From Monoplex corrugatus (taxonomy: Eukaryota; Mollusca; Gastropoda; Littorinimorpha; Ranellidae), in the NCBI GenBank assembly GCA_030674185.1, contig JAPXFY010000026.1:38080209-38144208 (forward strand): a stretch of DNA of 64,000 bases, read 5' to 3'. Shown piece by piece: positions 41,694 to 54,028 of this stretch. A program made the translations under genes and the position numbers. The notes under the pieces were generated by a model. The model made no database searches, was not told the origin of the DNA, and worked only from the letters and a program-made list of their open reading frames with translations. Numbering within the stretch: the stretch's first letter is position 1; every line of letters begins with the position of its first letter.

Positions 41694-41801
<108 letters not shown>

Positions 41802-41829
41802 ATACAACGGTGGCAACTAACCCTTGCAG

Positions 41830-42132
41830 GAAAGAACAAAACAAAACTGTGTCAGAAATGTACAACATCACAGAGGGATGGCTCGTCAGTAGTGTCTCTG
41901 TCAATGACACTGAAACACTTCAAATTTCAAATGTCACCGTGTCGTTGCCAACCCCACGTGAAGAGCGCCGGGAAGGACTTTTGTCTGACGCTACTACGCA
42001 TGTCTTCTTACTCACGGTGGAAGTTGGGATACTTCCGGCACTGGTACTGGCTGGTGTGACCATGAACGTCATGAACATGGTGGTGTTTCTACGTCAGGGG
42101 TTGTCTGACCGTATCAACCTCTGTCTGTTCAG
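41830..42132 (+). CDS. Rhodopsin-like GPCR first coding exon (TM1), copy 1
   Basis: The exon follows CTAACCCTTGCAG (branch-like CTAAC and acceptor AG) and ends CTGTTCAG|GTTGGT. The likely start is ATG at 41858, MYNITEGWLV. The N-terminus has glycosylation sequons NIT, NDT and NVT, as expected outside the cell. Then FLLTVEVGILPALVLAGVTM is the first transmembrane helix with the conserved Asn in NVMNMVVF, and LRQGLSDRINLCLF is the first intracellular loop. The exon stops after AG of the next codon, so splicing to a C or T base would give Ser, as in the family NLxLFSLAxxDL. The style (NVxNxxVFxxQGxxDxxN) resembles gastropod chemosensory-type class A receptors. No TM2-TM7 exon is seen in the 10-kb segment. 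It may be an orphan exon or the first exon of a gene with distant exons. Confidence 0.65.
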
Positions 42133-42419
42133 GTTGGTGTATATTTCAATTTCAGTTTCAATTTCTCAAGATGACGTCTCCGCGCTCGGAATGAATTCCA
42201 TATGCACTAACGTCACAGGTGTTATGAGATGGAGAAGATCCAGATTGACCACAGCACAAGCCTTAAGCCTGCACATAAACCCACGAGCTGGCCAGGTCCT
42301 GAGGTCCTACCTAGATAGGTACATAACTCTGGGGTCGTAGGGGAGTGAGATGGTAGAAACCTCAACTTTTCCCGAGGCCAGCACCACGAGAGCTGCGCCC
42401 ATCCCCTCTTCCTCGATTC
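42133..42419. other. Sequence following the GPCR exon donor
   Basis: Includes AT-rich intron-like sequence and an in-frame read-through to 42340 without motif. No further transmembrane exon found. Confidence 0.45.
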
Positions 42420-42790
42420 AGATTCATATTCATATTCATACTTTTGTAATCAAGACTTCAGAAAGGCAAGAAAGCTAATTGGCCTTGGAAAAGAGGGACC
42501 TGGAAAATCAACCTATCTCTCCAATGTTTTATACCAAGGCATCCGGGCAATGTCCTGCTCTTCACGAATTTCAACTGCCGTGGGATCTTTAGCATGCACA
42601 GCCAGAAGGCACTCGGGTCCGATTCGTTTTTTCGTTCCCTTTTGAAGGACTAGACGTTCAGTTTGATTTTCCAGTCAAACTGAGGAGAAAAGTAGAGGGC
42701 TCTACAGGGAGCAAACCCTGGAACTCTTGGTGTATAGATGTGCATATAGCGCACAGACACCTAAATGCAAACACACTATCTAAAGATGAT
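42420..42790 (-). mobile_element. tRNA-derived SINE (family 2), minus orientation (copy 1)
   Basis: TTTCAACTGCCGTGGGATCT and TTTAGCATGCACAG are the complement of the family-2 SINE body at 26712-27110, and CAGTTTGATTTTCCAGTCAA matches its 5' part. An ATTCAT run (42421-42441) replaces the A tail. Confidence 0.7.
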
Positions 42791-43239
42791 GCTGTGCACA
42801 AGTCTATGGTGTGTGTCTATGCATGCTGCTGCTATTACATATAGTAGTGGCAGTACCATCATTATTGTAATCATTAAAGGATGAACATATTCTGTGTTTG
42901 ACTGTAATACTAACAAAATTTATGTCCCAGTTTTATTTACCTTTCTTTGATTTATTGATTACTTGGCCTTATTTCGTTATCAAGAGCTTGATACAGTTAT
43001 GTACATATATTTGATTTATTTTCTTCAGTGGTTGATGTTTAACCTAAACTAGCTAATTTGCCTCAGTTTATGCTTTTTTTCTGACCGACCTGAACCGATA
43101 GCTTTTGCTCAGCTATAGTTTGTTTCGTTCTTTACATCGTTCATGGTGCAAACTGATTTTCGTTTTATTAATGTGATAATGGAACAACTTTTCTGTTATT
43201 TCTTGCTCTCTCCTTCCATCTCATTGCTCTTCCTACACA
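42791..43239. other. Unannotated AT-rich sequence
   Basis: No motif supported. Confidence 0.4.
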
Positions 43240-43622
43240 CACACAACACACACACATTCTGTCTGTCTGTCTCTCTCTCTGTGTCTGTGTCTCTCTCTGT
43301 CTCTGTATATGTCTCTCTCTCTCTCTTGCACGCTCTCTCTCTCTCCTTTTCCCTCTCTCACTCTCTCTCCTCCCCTTTTCCATCTCTCTCGCATGCTCTC
43401 TCTCCCTCTTTTTTCTCCCTCTCTCTCCCTCCTCTCTCTCTTTTTCTCTCTCACACGCTCTCTCTCTCTCTCTCGCACGCTCTCTCTCTCTCCCTTTCAC
43501 TGTCCCTCCCCTCTCTCTCTCACTATCTCTCTGTCTCTGTCTCTCTCTGTCTGTCTCTGTCTCTGTCTGTCTGTCTGTCTCTCCCTCTCTCTCACACAAC
43601 CACATACACACTCATACACACA

Positions 43623-43705
<83 letters not shown>
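43240..43705. repeat. Pyrimidine (TC)n tract, then (CA)n and (GA)n (copy 1)
   Basis: About 350 bases of nearly pure pyrimidine on the plus strand, then (CA)n 43608-43662 and (GA)n 43663-43704. SLSLSL/ERERER frames are artefacts. Copy 2 differs mainly in CA and GA lengths. Confidence 0.97.
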
Positions 43706-43706
<1 letters not shown>

Positions 43707-44134
43707 ATTTGGAATAAGTAGTTCGTTTGTATGTATAAATACGTGAGGTAAACATAATGTGTGCAGCCTGGCCATATCAGACACTGCTTACATCCTGACA
43801 CTATTGATTACACGACTCCACAACATCTTCAAACTCTTCGATCCCTTGCTTGGTCAATACTGGCAGGTGAAGTCTGATTTCTTGTAGTTATTTTCTGCCT
43901 TGTTCTCTTCCTCCTCTAAAAACAACAAAATCGATGATATGATATAATTTACTTCATGTGAATGGTTGCATATTGATTTTAAAAAGTTCTTTGTTCAATG
44001 CACAGAACCACCTTTTTGTTTTGGCTTTGTTTTGTACAATAACAGATGAACACTTGTAATAATTTTCCTAATCTAAAGATGAAAACGTCTTTATACTGTA
44101 CTCACAATTTTCATTGTCCTTCCTTCGAAGTAAA
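43706..44134. other. Unannotated sequence
   Basis: AT-rich, no supported feature. Confidence 0.4.
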
Positions 44135-44545
44135 GCAAGTTTGACGAAGGTGGGACATTGAATGGTGGAGTACAAGTTTGACAGCGGTGGAACATTGAAT
44201 GGTGGAGTACAAGTTTGACAAAGGTAGAACATTGAATGGTGAAGTACAAGTTTAACGCAGGTGGAACATTGAATGGTGAAGTACAAGTTTGACAAAGGTG
44301 GAACATTGAATGGTGAAGTACAATTCTGACTAAGGTGGAACATTAAATGGTGAAATACAAGTCTGACGAAGGTGGAACATTGAATGGTGAAGTACAAGTC
44401 TGACTAAAGTGGAACATTGAATGGTGAAGTACAAGTCTGACGAAGGTGGAACATTAAATGGTGAAGTACAAGTCTGACGAAGATAGAACATTAAATGGTG
44501 AAGTACAAGTTTGACGAAGGTGGAACATTAAATGGTTAAGTACAT
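44135..44545. repeat. 37-bp minisatellite, about 11 copies (copy 1)
   Basis: The unit is GAAGGTGGAACATTGAATGG plus TGAAGTACAAGTTTGAC. Since 37 is not a multiple of three, each translated frame rotates; the 109-codon minus ORF is a consequence. Confidence 0.95.
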
Positions 44546-44614
44546 AGGCATATTTTCGAGGTGGTGGATGAATAAATCCATCAGAAGCTTTTTCTAGAGC
44601 CGTGGATTTTTTTC

Positions 44615-45085
44615 TTTGCCTCAGCTGTATGCGGGTATATGGATTTTTACCCAGATGTATGTGGGTATACGGAATTTTTTTACCCAGATGTACGCAGGTA
44701 TACGGGGTTTTATCCAGATATATGCAGACATATGGAATTTTTACCCAGATGTATGCAGGTATATGGATTTTTACCCAGTTGTATGCAGACAAAGGATTTT
44801 TACCCAGATGTATGCAGGTATATGGATTTTTATCCAGCTGTATGCAGGCATATGGATTTTTTTACCCAGTTGTACATGTATACATGCATATGGATTTTTA
44901 CCCAGTTGTATGCAGGTGTATAGATTCCCCCCCCCCCCCCAGATGTATGCAGGTATACGGATTTTTTACCCAGTTGTATGCAGGTATATGGATTGTTAAC
45001 CCAGTTGTATGCAGCATATGGATTTTTACCCAGATGTGTGCAGGTATATGGATTTTTACCAAGATGTATGCAGGTATATGAAACG
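44615..45085. repeat. 30-bp minisatellite with a poly-C interruption (copy 1)
   Basis: The unit is ATGGATTTTTACCCAGATGT plus ATGCAGGTAT, about 15 copies. Because 30 is a multiple of three, a 159-codon plus frame with a 10-residue period (YGFLPRCMQV-like) is open. I do not regard it as a gene. A C14 run sits at 44927-44940. Confidence 0.95.
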
Positions 45086-45454
45086 CTAATTTCTTTTTTT
45101 ATGTGTGCTTCAGATGTCTTTTTTTTTTTATTGTTGTCCTTTTTCATATACTTTTTACATAAACTGGTGGTTATTATTCATAATGTTCGGTCTGTATGAT
45201 TATCTATAAAAACAGTTAAACATTTTCGTTAGTCTTTTACAACTTTGATAATCTATTGTCACTATGTTTATCTATAATCGGACAGTTTAGTCATTTTCGT
45301 TATTTTTTTGTTTTTATAAATGGTATCTTGCCTGAGGTTTTCTGTGACCAGTCTAGACCTTTTCTGGCACAACTGCAGTCTCTTGAAAAGATACCACAAA
45401 CCCATTCATGGTATGAACGACACAATCATTGTCTAATCACTTATCTGTGTGTTA
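45086..45454. other. AT-rich tail of the macrosatellite segment (copy 1)
   Basis: No motif; it is present in all three copies (also 59710-60090 and 62045-62415). Confidence 0.5.
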
Positions 45455-45550
45455 GTGAATTAGCAATGCCCTGCTCTTCACGCTTTTCAACTGCCGTGGG
45501 ATCTTAAGCGTGTGCAGCCAGAAGGCACAGGGTCCAACACATTTTCGTCA
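45455..45550 (-). mobile_element. SINE family 2 fragment at the segment end (copy 1)
   Basis: TTTTCAACTGCCGTGGGATC, TTAAGCGTGTGCAGCCAGAA match the complement of the family-2 SINE core. It forms the last ~95 bases before the satellite in all three copies. Confidence 0.7.
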
Positions 45551-45560
45551 CCTTCCGAAG

Positions 45561-48500
45561 TGTGTACCAACAGTCATCAGTAGATAACCATCAGGTGGTC
45601 ATCAGTAGGTAACAACAGTCATCAGTAGGTAACAGTCATCAGTAGGTAACAACAGTCATCAGTAGGTAAAAACAGCCATCAGTAGGTAACAACAGTCGTC
45701 AGTAGGTAACAACAGTCATCAGTAGGTAACAACAGTCATCAGTAGGTAACAACAGTCATCAGTATGTAACAACAGTCATCAGTAGGTAACAACAGTCATC
45801 AGTAGGTAACAACAGTCATCAGTAGGTAACAACAGTCATCAGTAGGTAACAACAGTCATCAGTAGGTAACAACAGCCATCAGTAGGTAACAACAGTCATC
45901 AGTAGGTAACAACAGTCATCAGTAGGTAACAACAGTCATCAGTAGGTAACAACAGTCATCAGTAGGTAACAACAGTCATCAGTAGGTAACAACAGTCATC
46001 AGTGTGTAACAACAGTCATCAGTAGGTAACAACAGTCATCAGTAGGTAACAACAGTCATCAGTAGGTAACAACAGCCATCAGTAGGTAACAACAGTCATC
46101 AGTAGGTAACAACAGTCATCAGTAGGTAACAACAGTCATCAGTAGGTAACAAGAGTCCATCAGTAGGTAACAACAGTCATCAGTAGGTAACAACAGTCTC
46201 ATCAGTAGGTAACAACAGTCATCAGTAGGTAACAACAGCATCAGTAGGTAACAACAAGTCATCAGTAGGTAACAACAGTCATCAGTAGGTAAACAACAGG
46301 TCATCATCAGTAGGTAACAACAGTCATCAGTAGGTAACAACAGTCATCAGTAGGTAACAACAGTCATCAGTAGGTAACAACAGTCATCAGTAGGTAACAG
46401 TCATCAGTAGGTAACAACAGTCATCAGTAGGTAACAACAGTCATCAGTAGGTACAACAGTCATCAGTAGGTAACAACAGTCATCAGTAGGTAACAACAGT
46501 CATCAGTAGGTAACAACAGTCATCAGTAGGTAACAACAGCCATCAGTAGTAACAACAGTCATCAGTAGGTAACAACAGTCATCAGTAGGTAACAACAGTC
46601 ATCAGTAGGTAACAACAGTCATCAGTAGGTAACAACAGTCATACAGTGTGTAACAACAGTCCATCAGTAGGTAATAACAGGTGGTCATCAGTAGGTAACA
46701 ACAATCATCAGTAGGTAACAACAGTCATCAGTAGGTAACAACAGTCATCAGTAGGTAACAACATGCATCAGTAGGTAACAACAGTCATCAGTAGGTAACA
46801 ACAGCATCAGTAGGTAACAACAGTCATCAGTAGGTAACAACAGTCATCAGTAGGTAACAACAGTCATCAGTAGGTTAACAACAGTTCATCAGTAGGTAAC
46901 AACAGTCATCAGTAGGTAACAACAGTCAATCAGTAGGTAACAACAGTCATCAGTAGGTAACAACAGTCATCAGTAGGTAACAACAGTCATCAGTAGGTAA
47001 CAACAGTCACAGTAGGTAAAAACAGTCATCAGTAGGTAACAACAGTCATCAGTAGGTAACAAGCAGTCATCAGTAGGTAACAACAGCCATCAGTAGGTAA
47101 CAACAGTCATCAGTAGGTAACAACAGTCATCAGTAGGTAACAACAGTCATCAGTAGGTAACAACAGTCATCAGTAGGTAACAACAGTCATCAGTAGGTAA
47201 CAACAGTCATCAGTAGGTAAACAACAGTCCATCAGTAGGTAACAACAGTCATCAGTAGGTAACAACAGTCCATCAGTAGGTAACAACAGTCATCAGTAGG
47301 TAACAACAGTCATCAGTAGGTAACAACAGTCATCAGTAGGTAACAACAGTCATCAGTAGGTAACAACAGTCTATCAGTAGGTAACAACAGTAGTCATCAG
47401 TAGGTAACAACAGTCATCAGTAGGTAACAACAGTCATCAGTAGGTAAACAGTCATCAGTAGGTAACAACAGTCATCAGTAGGTAACAAGTCATCAGTAGG
47501 TAACAACAGTCATCAGTAGGTAACAACAGTCATCAGTAGGTAAAACAGTCATCAGTAGGTAACAACAGTCATCAGTAGGTAACAACAGTCATCAGTAGGT
47601 AACAATCATCAGTAGGTAAACAGTCATCAGTAGGTAACAACAGTCATCAGTAGGTAACAACAGTCAATCAGTAGGTAACAACAGCATCAGTAGGTAACAA
47701 CAGTCATCAGTAGTAACAACAGTCATCAGTAGGTAACAACAGTCATCAGTAGGTAACAACAGTCATCAGTAGGTAACAACAGTCAACAGTTGTAACAACA
47801 GTCATCAGTAGGTAATAACAGGGTCATCAGTAGGTAACAACAGTCATCAGTAGGTAACAACAGTCATCAGTAGGTAACAACAGTCATCAGTAGGTAAACA
47901 TGAACAACAGTCATCAGTAGGTAACAACAGCATCAGTAGGTAACAACAGTCATCAGTAGGTTAACAAACAGTCATCAGTAGGTAACAACAGTCATCAGTA
48001 GGTAACAACAGTCATCAGTAGGTAACATAGTGATCAGTAGGTAATAACAGGTGGTCATCAGTAGGTAACAATCAGTCATCAGTAGGTAACAACAATCATC
48101 AGTAGGTAACAACAGTCATCAGTAGGTAACAACAGTCATCAGTAGGTAACAACAGTCATCAGTAGGTAACAACAGCATCATCAGTAGGTAACAAAAGTCA
48201 TCAGTAGGTAACAACAGTCACCAGTAGGTAACAACAGTCATCAGTAGGTAACAACAGTCATCAGTAGGTAACAACTGTCATCATTAGGTAACAACAGTCA
48301 TCAGTAGGTAACAACAGCCATCAGTAGGTAACAACAGTATCAGTAGGTAACAACAGTCATCAGTAGGTAACAACAGTCATCAGTAGGTAACAAACAGGTG
48401 GTCATCAGTAGGTAACAAGAGTGATCAGTAGGTAACAACAGGTGGTAAATCAGTAAGGTAACAATAGTCATCAGTAGGTAACAACAGTCATCAGCAGGTA

Positions 48501-50052
48501 TACTAACAACAGTCATCAGTAGGTAACAACAGTCATCAGTAATAACAACAGTCAACAGTAGGTAACAACAGTCATCAGTAGGTAACCACAGTCATCAGTA
48601 GGTAACAACAGTCAACACTAGGTAACAACAGTCATCAGTAGATAACAAACATCATCAGTAGGTAAGAACAGTCATCAGTAGGTAACAACAGTCATCTGTA
48701 GGAAACAACAGTCATCAGTAGATAACAACCAGTCCATCACAGTAGGTAACAACAGTCATCAGTAGGTAACAACAGTCATGAGTAGGTAACAACAGTCATC
48801 AGTGTGGTAACAACAGTCATCAGTAGGTAACAACAGTCACCAGTAGGTAACAACAGTCATCAGTTGGTAACAACAGCCATCAGTAGGTAACAACAGTCAT
48901 CAGTAGGTATACAACAGCACAGTATAGGTAACAACAGTCATCAGTAGGTAACAACAGTCATCAGTAGGTAACAACAGTCATCAGTAGGTAACAACAGCCA
49001 TCAGTAGGTAAAAACAAGACCATCAGTAGGTAACAATAGTCATCACAGTAGGTAACAACAGTTCAATCCAGTAGGTAACAACAGCATCAGTAGGTAACAA
49101 CAGCCATCAGTAGGTAACAACAGTCATCAGTAGGTAACAACAAGTTCATCAGTAGGTAACAACAGTCAACAGTAGGTAACAACAGCCATCAGTAGGTAAC
49201 AACAGCCATCAGTAGGTAACAACAGTCATCAGTAGGTAACAACAGTCATCAGTAGGTAACAACAGTCAACAGTAGGTAACAACAGGTAGTCTTCAGTAGG
49301 TAACAACAGTCATCAGTAGGTAGCAACAGTCATCAGTAGGTAACAGTCATCAGTAGGTAACAACAGTCATCAGTAGGTAACAGTCATCAGTAGGTAACAA
49401 CAGTCATCAGTAGTTAACAACAGTCATCAGTAGGTAACAGTCATCAGTAGGTAACAACAGTCATCAGTAGGTAACAACAGTCATCAGTAGGTAACAACAG
49501 TCATCAGTAGGTAACAGTCATCAGTAGGTAACAACAGTCATCAGTAGGTAACAATAGTCATCAGTAGGTAACAACAGTCATCAGTAGGTAACAACAGCCA
49601 TCAGTAGATAACAATAGTCATCAGTGTGTAACAACAGTCATCAGTAGGTAACAACAGTCATCAGTAGGTAACAACAGTCATCAGTAGGTAACAACAGTCA
49701 TCAGTATATAACAACAGTCATCAATAGGTAACAACAGTCATCAGTAGGTAACAACAGTCATCAGTAGGTAACAGTCATCAGTAGGTAACAACAGTCATCA
49801 GTAGGTAACAACAGTCATCAGTAGGTAACAACAGTCATCAGTAGGTAACAACAGTCATCAGTAGGTAACAACAGCCATCAGTAGGTAACAACAGTCATCA
49901 GTAGGTAACAACAGTCATCAGTAGGTAACAACAGTCATCAGTAGGTAACAACAGTCATCAGTAGGTAACAACAGTCATCAGAAGGTAACAACAGTCATCA
50001 GTAGATAACAACAATCATCAGTAGGTAACAACAGTCGTCAGTAGGTAACAAC
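45561..50052. repeat. 20-bp satellite array 2
   Basis: About 4.5 kb (roughly 225 units). It begins with the variant AGTGTGTACCAACAG and ACCATCAGGTGGTCATC, also found inside array 1 at 32508 and 34950, and at the starts of arrays 3 and 4. The centre (46.1-49.2 kb) has many one- to three-base indels; the edges are clean. It ends CAGTCGTCAGTAGG then CAGGTTGTCAAAGGC. Confidence 0.98.
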
Positions 50053-50304
50053 AGGTTGTCAAAGGCAAACAACAGCAAAAGCACGATAAGTATAGTAACG
50101 ATTTTGGAGCTAAGCCGATACCATAACTATGGAATAAATATAGCAAACACGTCTAACAAGACTGACATGGGTCCAGCAGTACAATTTAATGATATGTAGT
50201 CTGTTAGAAATAAAGAATGCCTTCACGGACGTAGATGATACGTATCGATTTTAGTATGTAAGTGTGTATGAAGGTAAGTGTGCATGTCTTTGCATGCCCA
50301 CCTA

Positions 50305-50320
50305 GTTGTGTGTTTGTGTG

Positions 50321-50393
<73 letters not shown>

Positions 50394-50696
50394 TGGTGTG
50401 TGTATTTGTGTGTGTGAGTGTGTGTGTGTGTCTGTGTGGTGTGTATTTGTGTGTGTATGTGTGTGTGTGTGTTTGTGTGTATTTGTGTGTATGTGTGTGT
50501 ATGTGTGCATGTTTGTGTGTGTGTTATTTGTATGTGTGTGTGTGCGCGCGCGCGTGTGTGTGTATGTGTGTGTGTGTGTACGTGCGCGCGCGCGAGTGTG
50601 TATTTGTATGCATGTGTGTGTTTGTGTGTTTTGTGTGTGTGTGTATTTGCGTGTGTATGTGTGTGTGTGCATGCGTGCGTGTGTGCATGCGTGCGC

Positions 50697-50739
<43 letters not shown>

Positions 50740-50888
50740 CTGTCTGTCTGGCTGGATGGCTGTCTTTTGTCTGTCTGTTTGTCCGTGTGTGCGTATGATT
50801 CTCTGCTCGACATGTGTCTGTATGTGTCGGCATACATGCGTGCACACGCCTATTTTCGATGTGTGCGTGTGCCTGCATGCCTGCATGC

Positions 50889-50940
<52 letters not shown>

Positions 50941-51005
50941 CGTGCGTGCACGCGTGCGCGTGTGTATGTGTGTGCACACGCAAGCGCACGCGCACGTGAG
51001 CGCGT
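50305..51005. repeat. GT-rich compound microsatellite (copy 2)
   Basis: Counterpart of 35790-36480, with different GT run lengths and an added GCATGCGTGCGTGT stretch near 50670. Confidence 0.95.
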
Positions 51006-51333
51006 TTTAATGGTTTACAATTGAAATAATAGCTTTACAGCAAAAAAAAACACATCACAAACGATTATACACATTAAGCGTTCAGTCAGAATAACAAGCA
51101 CCTTTGACATTTGTGTCAAATTATATTCTGGGGTGTTTAGATATTTTCATGAAAGAAAAAGAAATCAATATTGCCGCACACAGGTCCGTTGTTATATATT
51201 TCAGCACAAAGGCTTTTCTTGTTTGTTTATGACAGATCTTACAATCTGCGTAAGTTAACTGTGGGCTGACAAACAGTACTATCAGTTTCAGTGTGATGTT
51301 TGAGATTACTTAAAACATTGTGATAGTTCGTTT

Positions 51334-51528
51334 TTAACGCTCTGACTCCCGCACCCTATCCACCAACGACAAAAATCTTAACGCTTTGATTCCCTCACCC
51401 TATCCACCGGCTTCCTTGCAGGAAGCTGGTGGATAGGGTTGGGGAATCAAAGGGTTAAGTTTTTACTTTGCAAGCGTGGTTGGTAATGCAAGATCCTGGT
51501 GGACAGGGTGCGGGAGTCAAAGGGTTAA
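51334..51528. mobile_element. Foldback MITE (duplicate of 36811-37005)
   Basis: Same 195-base length and TTAA ends, with a few substitutions. Confidence 0.85.
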
Positions 51529-51699
51529 GTGAATCACATTCTTTTCACAACGGGTCTGGTCTGATGAAATTTCAGACGTGTAAAATTTGTGTGAAACAGC
51601 TGAAATGAGTTCAAAATTAGTCAACAGATATGAAAGTGATCACAATGTTGCTGCAAATAGTTAAGGTGGAAAGGATCAGAGAGCCATGGGAATCTATTA

Positions 51700-52860
51700 A
51701 TTGCTGTAAAGTGAAAACAGATCCGTGACAAAAAGTAACCCTGTCTGACTCCTCCTTTGATGTTTTGGAAAGAGCTTACATTGTTTTCTATTCTCATTGC
51801 AGCTGTTTGTTCCCAGTACATATTTCTGATTATTCGTAGATCTTTTCCATCAACATTGAGGTTCTCCAGTTGGTTGATCAATTCATCATGTCTTACCCGA
51901 TCGAAAGCCTTGGTATAGTCAACAAAGCATAAATACAAATCTTTATTCATCTCAACTGACCTCTCTATGATAGTTCTTAGGATGTATATGGCATTGATAA
52001 TTCCTTTCCCTTCCACAAATCCACACTGTTCTTCTGCTATTTCTCTTTTGATTCTATTCCTTGTCCTCATTATGATTATTCTTAACAGAATTTTTGTTAC
52101 ATGACTCATCAAACTGATTGTGCGATGGAGTTCGCATTCTATAGCCTCTGTCTTCTTTGGAAGTGCAATGAAAATTGATTTTGACATAAGTGTGTATCTT
52201 TGGGGATTTTTCCAGTGTCGTAAATTTCATTTAGGATGACTTATTTTTTCTATGCCAAATTCCTCCAGGGCTTCAATCATCTCTGTAGTAATGTTGTCTG
52301 GTCCTGGGGCTTTTCCTGGTTTCATCTTTTTCAGTGCTGCTCTAACTTCATCTTTCATTATGGGTGGTCCTTCAAAGTTCTTTTTTATAATGTGTTCTTC
52401 GTTTCTCTCAACCTGAAAAAGGTCTTTAATGTACTCTCCCCATCTGTCTAATATTTTGTCTTTTTCCTGATAAGCGTGCATCTTTCGATTTTAAGCAACC
52501 AGTTGATGTGCATGTATTTTTCCTGTGGACAATTTCTTCAATTCGTCTGTACATACCCTGAGGATCCGTTTTGTGTCGGTCTTCTATTTCTTTGCATTTC
52601 GTTTTCAGCCAAGCTTCCTTAGCTTCATTGCACCTATTCCTGATTTCTTTGTTCATCTTCTTGTATATCTCCTCGTTTCTCTTTGCCTTCCTCCTTTCCT
52701 CCATCAAGCCCAAAATTTTATTAGTCATCCAGCTCTTTTTTGCTTTTCTATCTGCCTTAGGGATTTCTTCACAAGCTTCATTTATCGAATTTCTCAACTG
52801 TGTCCATTGTTCCTCACTGTCACCAACGTCTTCCAGAGCAATGAATTTGTTCTGAACATG
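51700..52860 (-). pseudogene. RTE/CFDP2-like LINE linker and reverse transcriptase (copy 2)
   Basis: Duplicate of 37174-38335. The RT frame 52187-51621 reads CFVDYTKAFDRVRHDELINQ and IKGGVRQGYFLS, keeping the second Gly that copy 1 lacks; it then reads into unrelated sequence. The linker frame (52797-52426) and the APGPDN frame (52481-52227) are separate because of frameshifts. It is non-functional and stops before the catalytic FADD box. Confidence 0.82.
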
Positions 52861-53045
52861 TAAGAACTAGTACGCGTATTTAATTAATACAGCCAGACAA
52901 GACAGGCGCAAAGTTTCGGTCAACTGGCCTTTGTCAAGCGTAAACGTAAGATCACAAACGAATCAACACCAATACAAAAATTAGGAGAAAAAGACTAAAA
53001 CTTCCCTGTTGCTTCGTCCCCTGGGAGAAAAGGACTAAAATGGTG
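52861..53045 (+). mobile_element. Solo foldback arm (copy 2)
   Basis: Duplicate of 38337-38520. Confidence 0.7.
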
Positions 53046-53073
53046 TAATAAGTCCTCCAACCATCTGAGGGGC

Positions 53074-53167
53074 TCCACTCCAGACTTTTGTACGGTTCAC
53101 TCCATAGCGACAAGGAATAAATTTGTATGGATGACCATGATCGCCAATGCCACGCAGCAGGGCACAT
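53074..53167 (+). mobile_element. Extreme 3' end of an RTE-like LINE (copy 2)
   Basis: Duplicate of 38550-38643. Confidence 0.6.
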
Positions 53168-53545
53168 GATGGTGCTGTGGTTAACGCAACAGACTACCGA
53201 AAAGAAGGTTGTGGGTTCGAATCGCCAACAGTCATTTCAAAACTGTATCATTGTAGGGTTTTTCGGCTCTAGCTGGCTCCTACCCAGAGTTGGGCGTGCT
53301 ACGGGCTCAGTGGCAAGCCTGGGACCACACAGCCGAGTCTCATCCACTTCACGGATGCGTTATTGAGGGTGTTGCTCAAATCTTCTGACCAGCACCGCAG
53401 GTGTCTGTATCTCTTGGGCCTGGTTAATGCCAGGATATATATGACGATACTAAGCGTAGAGCACAGCCCTGTCACGCAGTCTCAATTCTAGATGGAACTT
53501 CATAGCATCATGATTATCATCCTCATCGACACCGTCATCATCGCA
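53168..53545 (+). mobile_element. tRNA-derived SINE (family 1), copy C
   Basis: Duplicate of 38644-39020 with A box and B box preserved. Confidence 0.82.
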
Positions 53546-53663
53546 TTGTTAAAAGTGTTCCAGCTTCTGTGGCCATTAAAGCGGCGTGGAAAATGGGACA
53601 AAACACAGGTGAGCACAAAGGTAACCTTTCTGAGTGCAATGATCCTAAAAAAATGGTGATGGT

Positions 53664-53954
53664 TTACTCCTTAATCTTCTCTTCTCCTGGAGATAGCCAC
53701 AAGGCAGTAGGTTCCAGCTGTGTCTGTCTGTCTTCATCTACCTTCACAGTCGTTGACAATTTCTCAATAATTCCTGGGTCTGTCGTTGAAACGCCCAGTC
53801 CTTGTGCTTGCCCAAACGTGGGGACTGGTTCATGGATGTCAGGGCTCATATCCACTCGACGATGGGCCATGTACGCTGCACGTTTAAGGGGGTCAGATTT
53901 CCCTCTCTTTTTGTCTAGTTCTATCGCCATGACATAAAGAAACACTGAATCCAA
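53664..53954 (-). CDS. Unrecognised 96-codon ORF (copy 2)
   Basis: Duplicate of 39137-39427, same length and frame with about two replacements. An added three bases just downstream (GGT in AAATGGTGATGG) lie outside the frame. Function unknown. Confidence 0.3.
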   Translation of the reverse strand: MDSVFLYVMAIELDKKRGKSDPLKRAAYMAHRRVDMSPDIHEPVPTFGQAQGLGVSTTDPGIIEKLSTTVKVDEDRQTQLEPTALWLSPGEEKIKE

Positions 53955-54028
53955 AACAAGTATGACTGCCCGCGTTCAAACAAACAGGAACCCGTAAAAA
54001 CACTAAAAAAAAAAAAAAGAAAAAAAAA

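Noticed and set aside
44068..44397. 109-codon minus ORF in the 37-bp repeat
   Set aside because: Repeat unit of 37 bases rotates frame; conservation between copies follows from the recent duplication.
44602..45081. 159-codon ORF with a 10-residue repeat (also 59228-59848 and 61614-62170)
   Set aside because: A 30-bp minisatellite stays open because its unit is a multiple of three. No signal, and poly-C runs of varying length break it between copies.
46119..46340. Minus ORFs reading LLPTDDCCYLL (also 48340-48555 and 27332-27544)
   Set aside because: Frame-rotating translation of the 20-bp satellite; lengths depend on chance indels.
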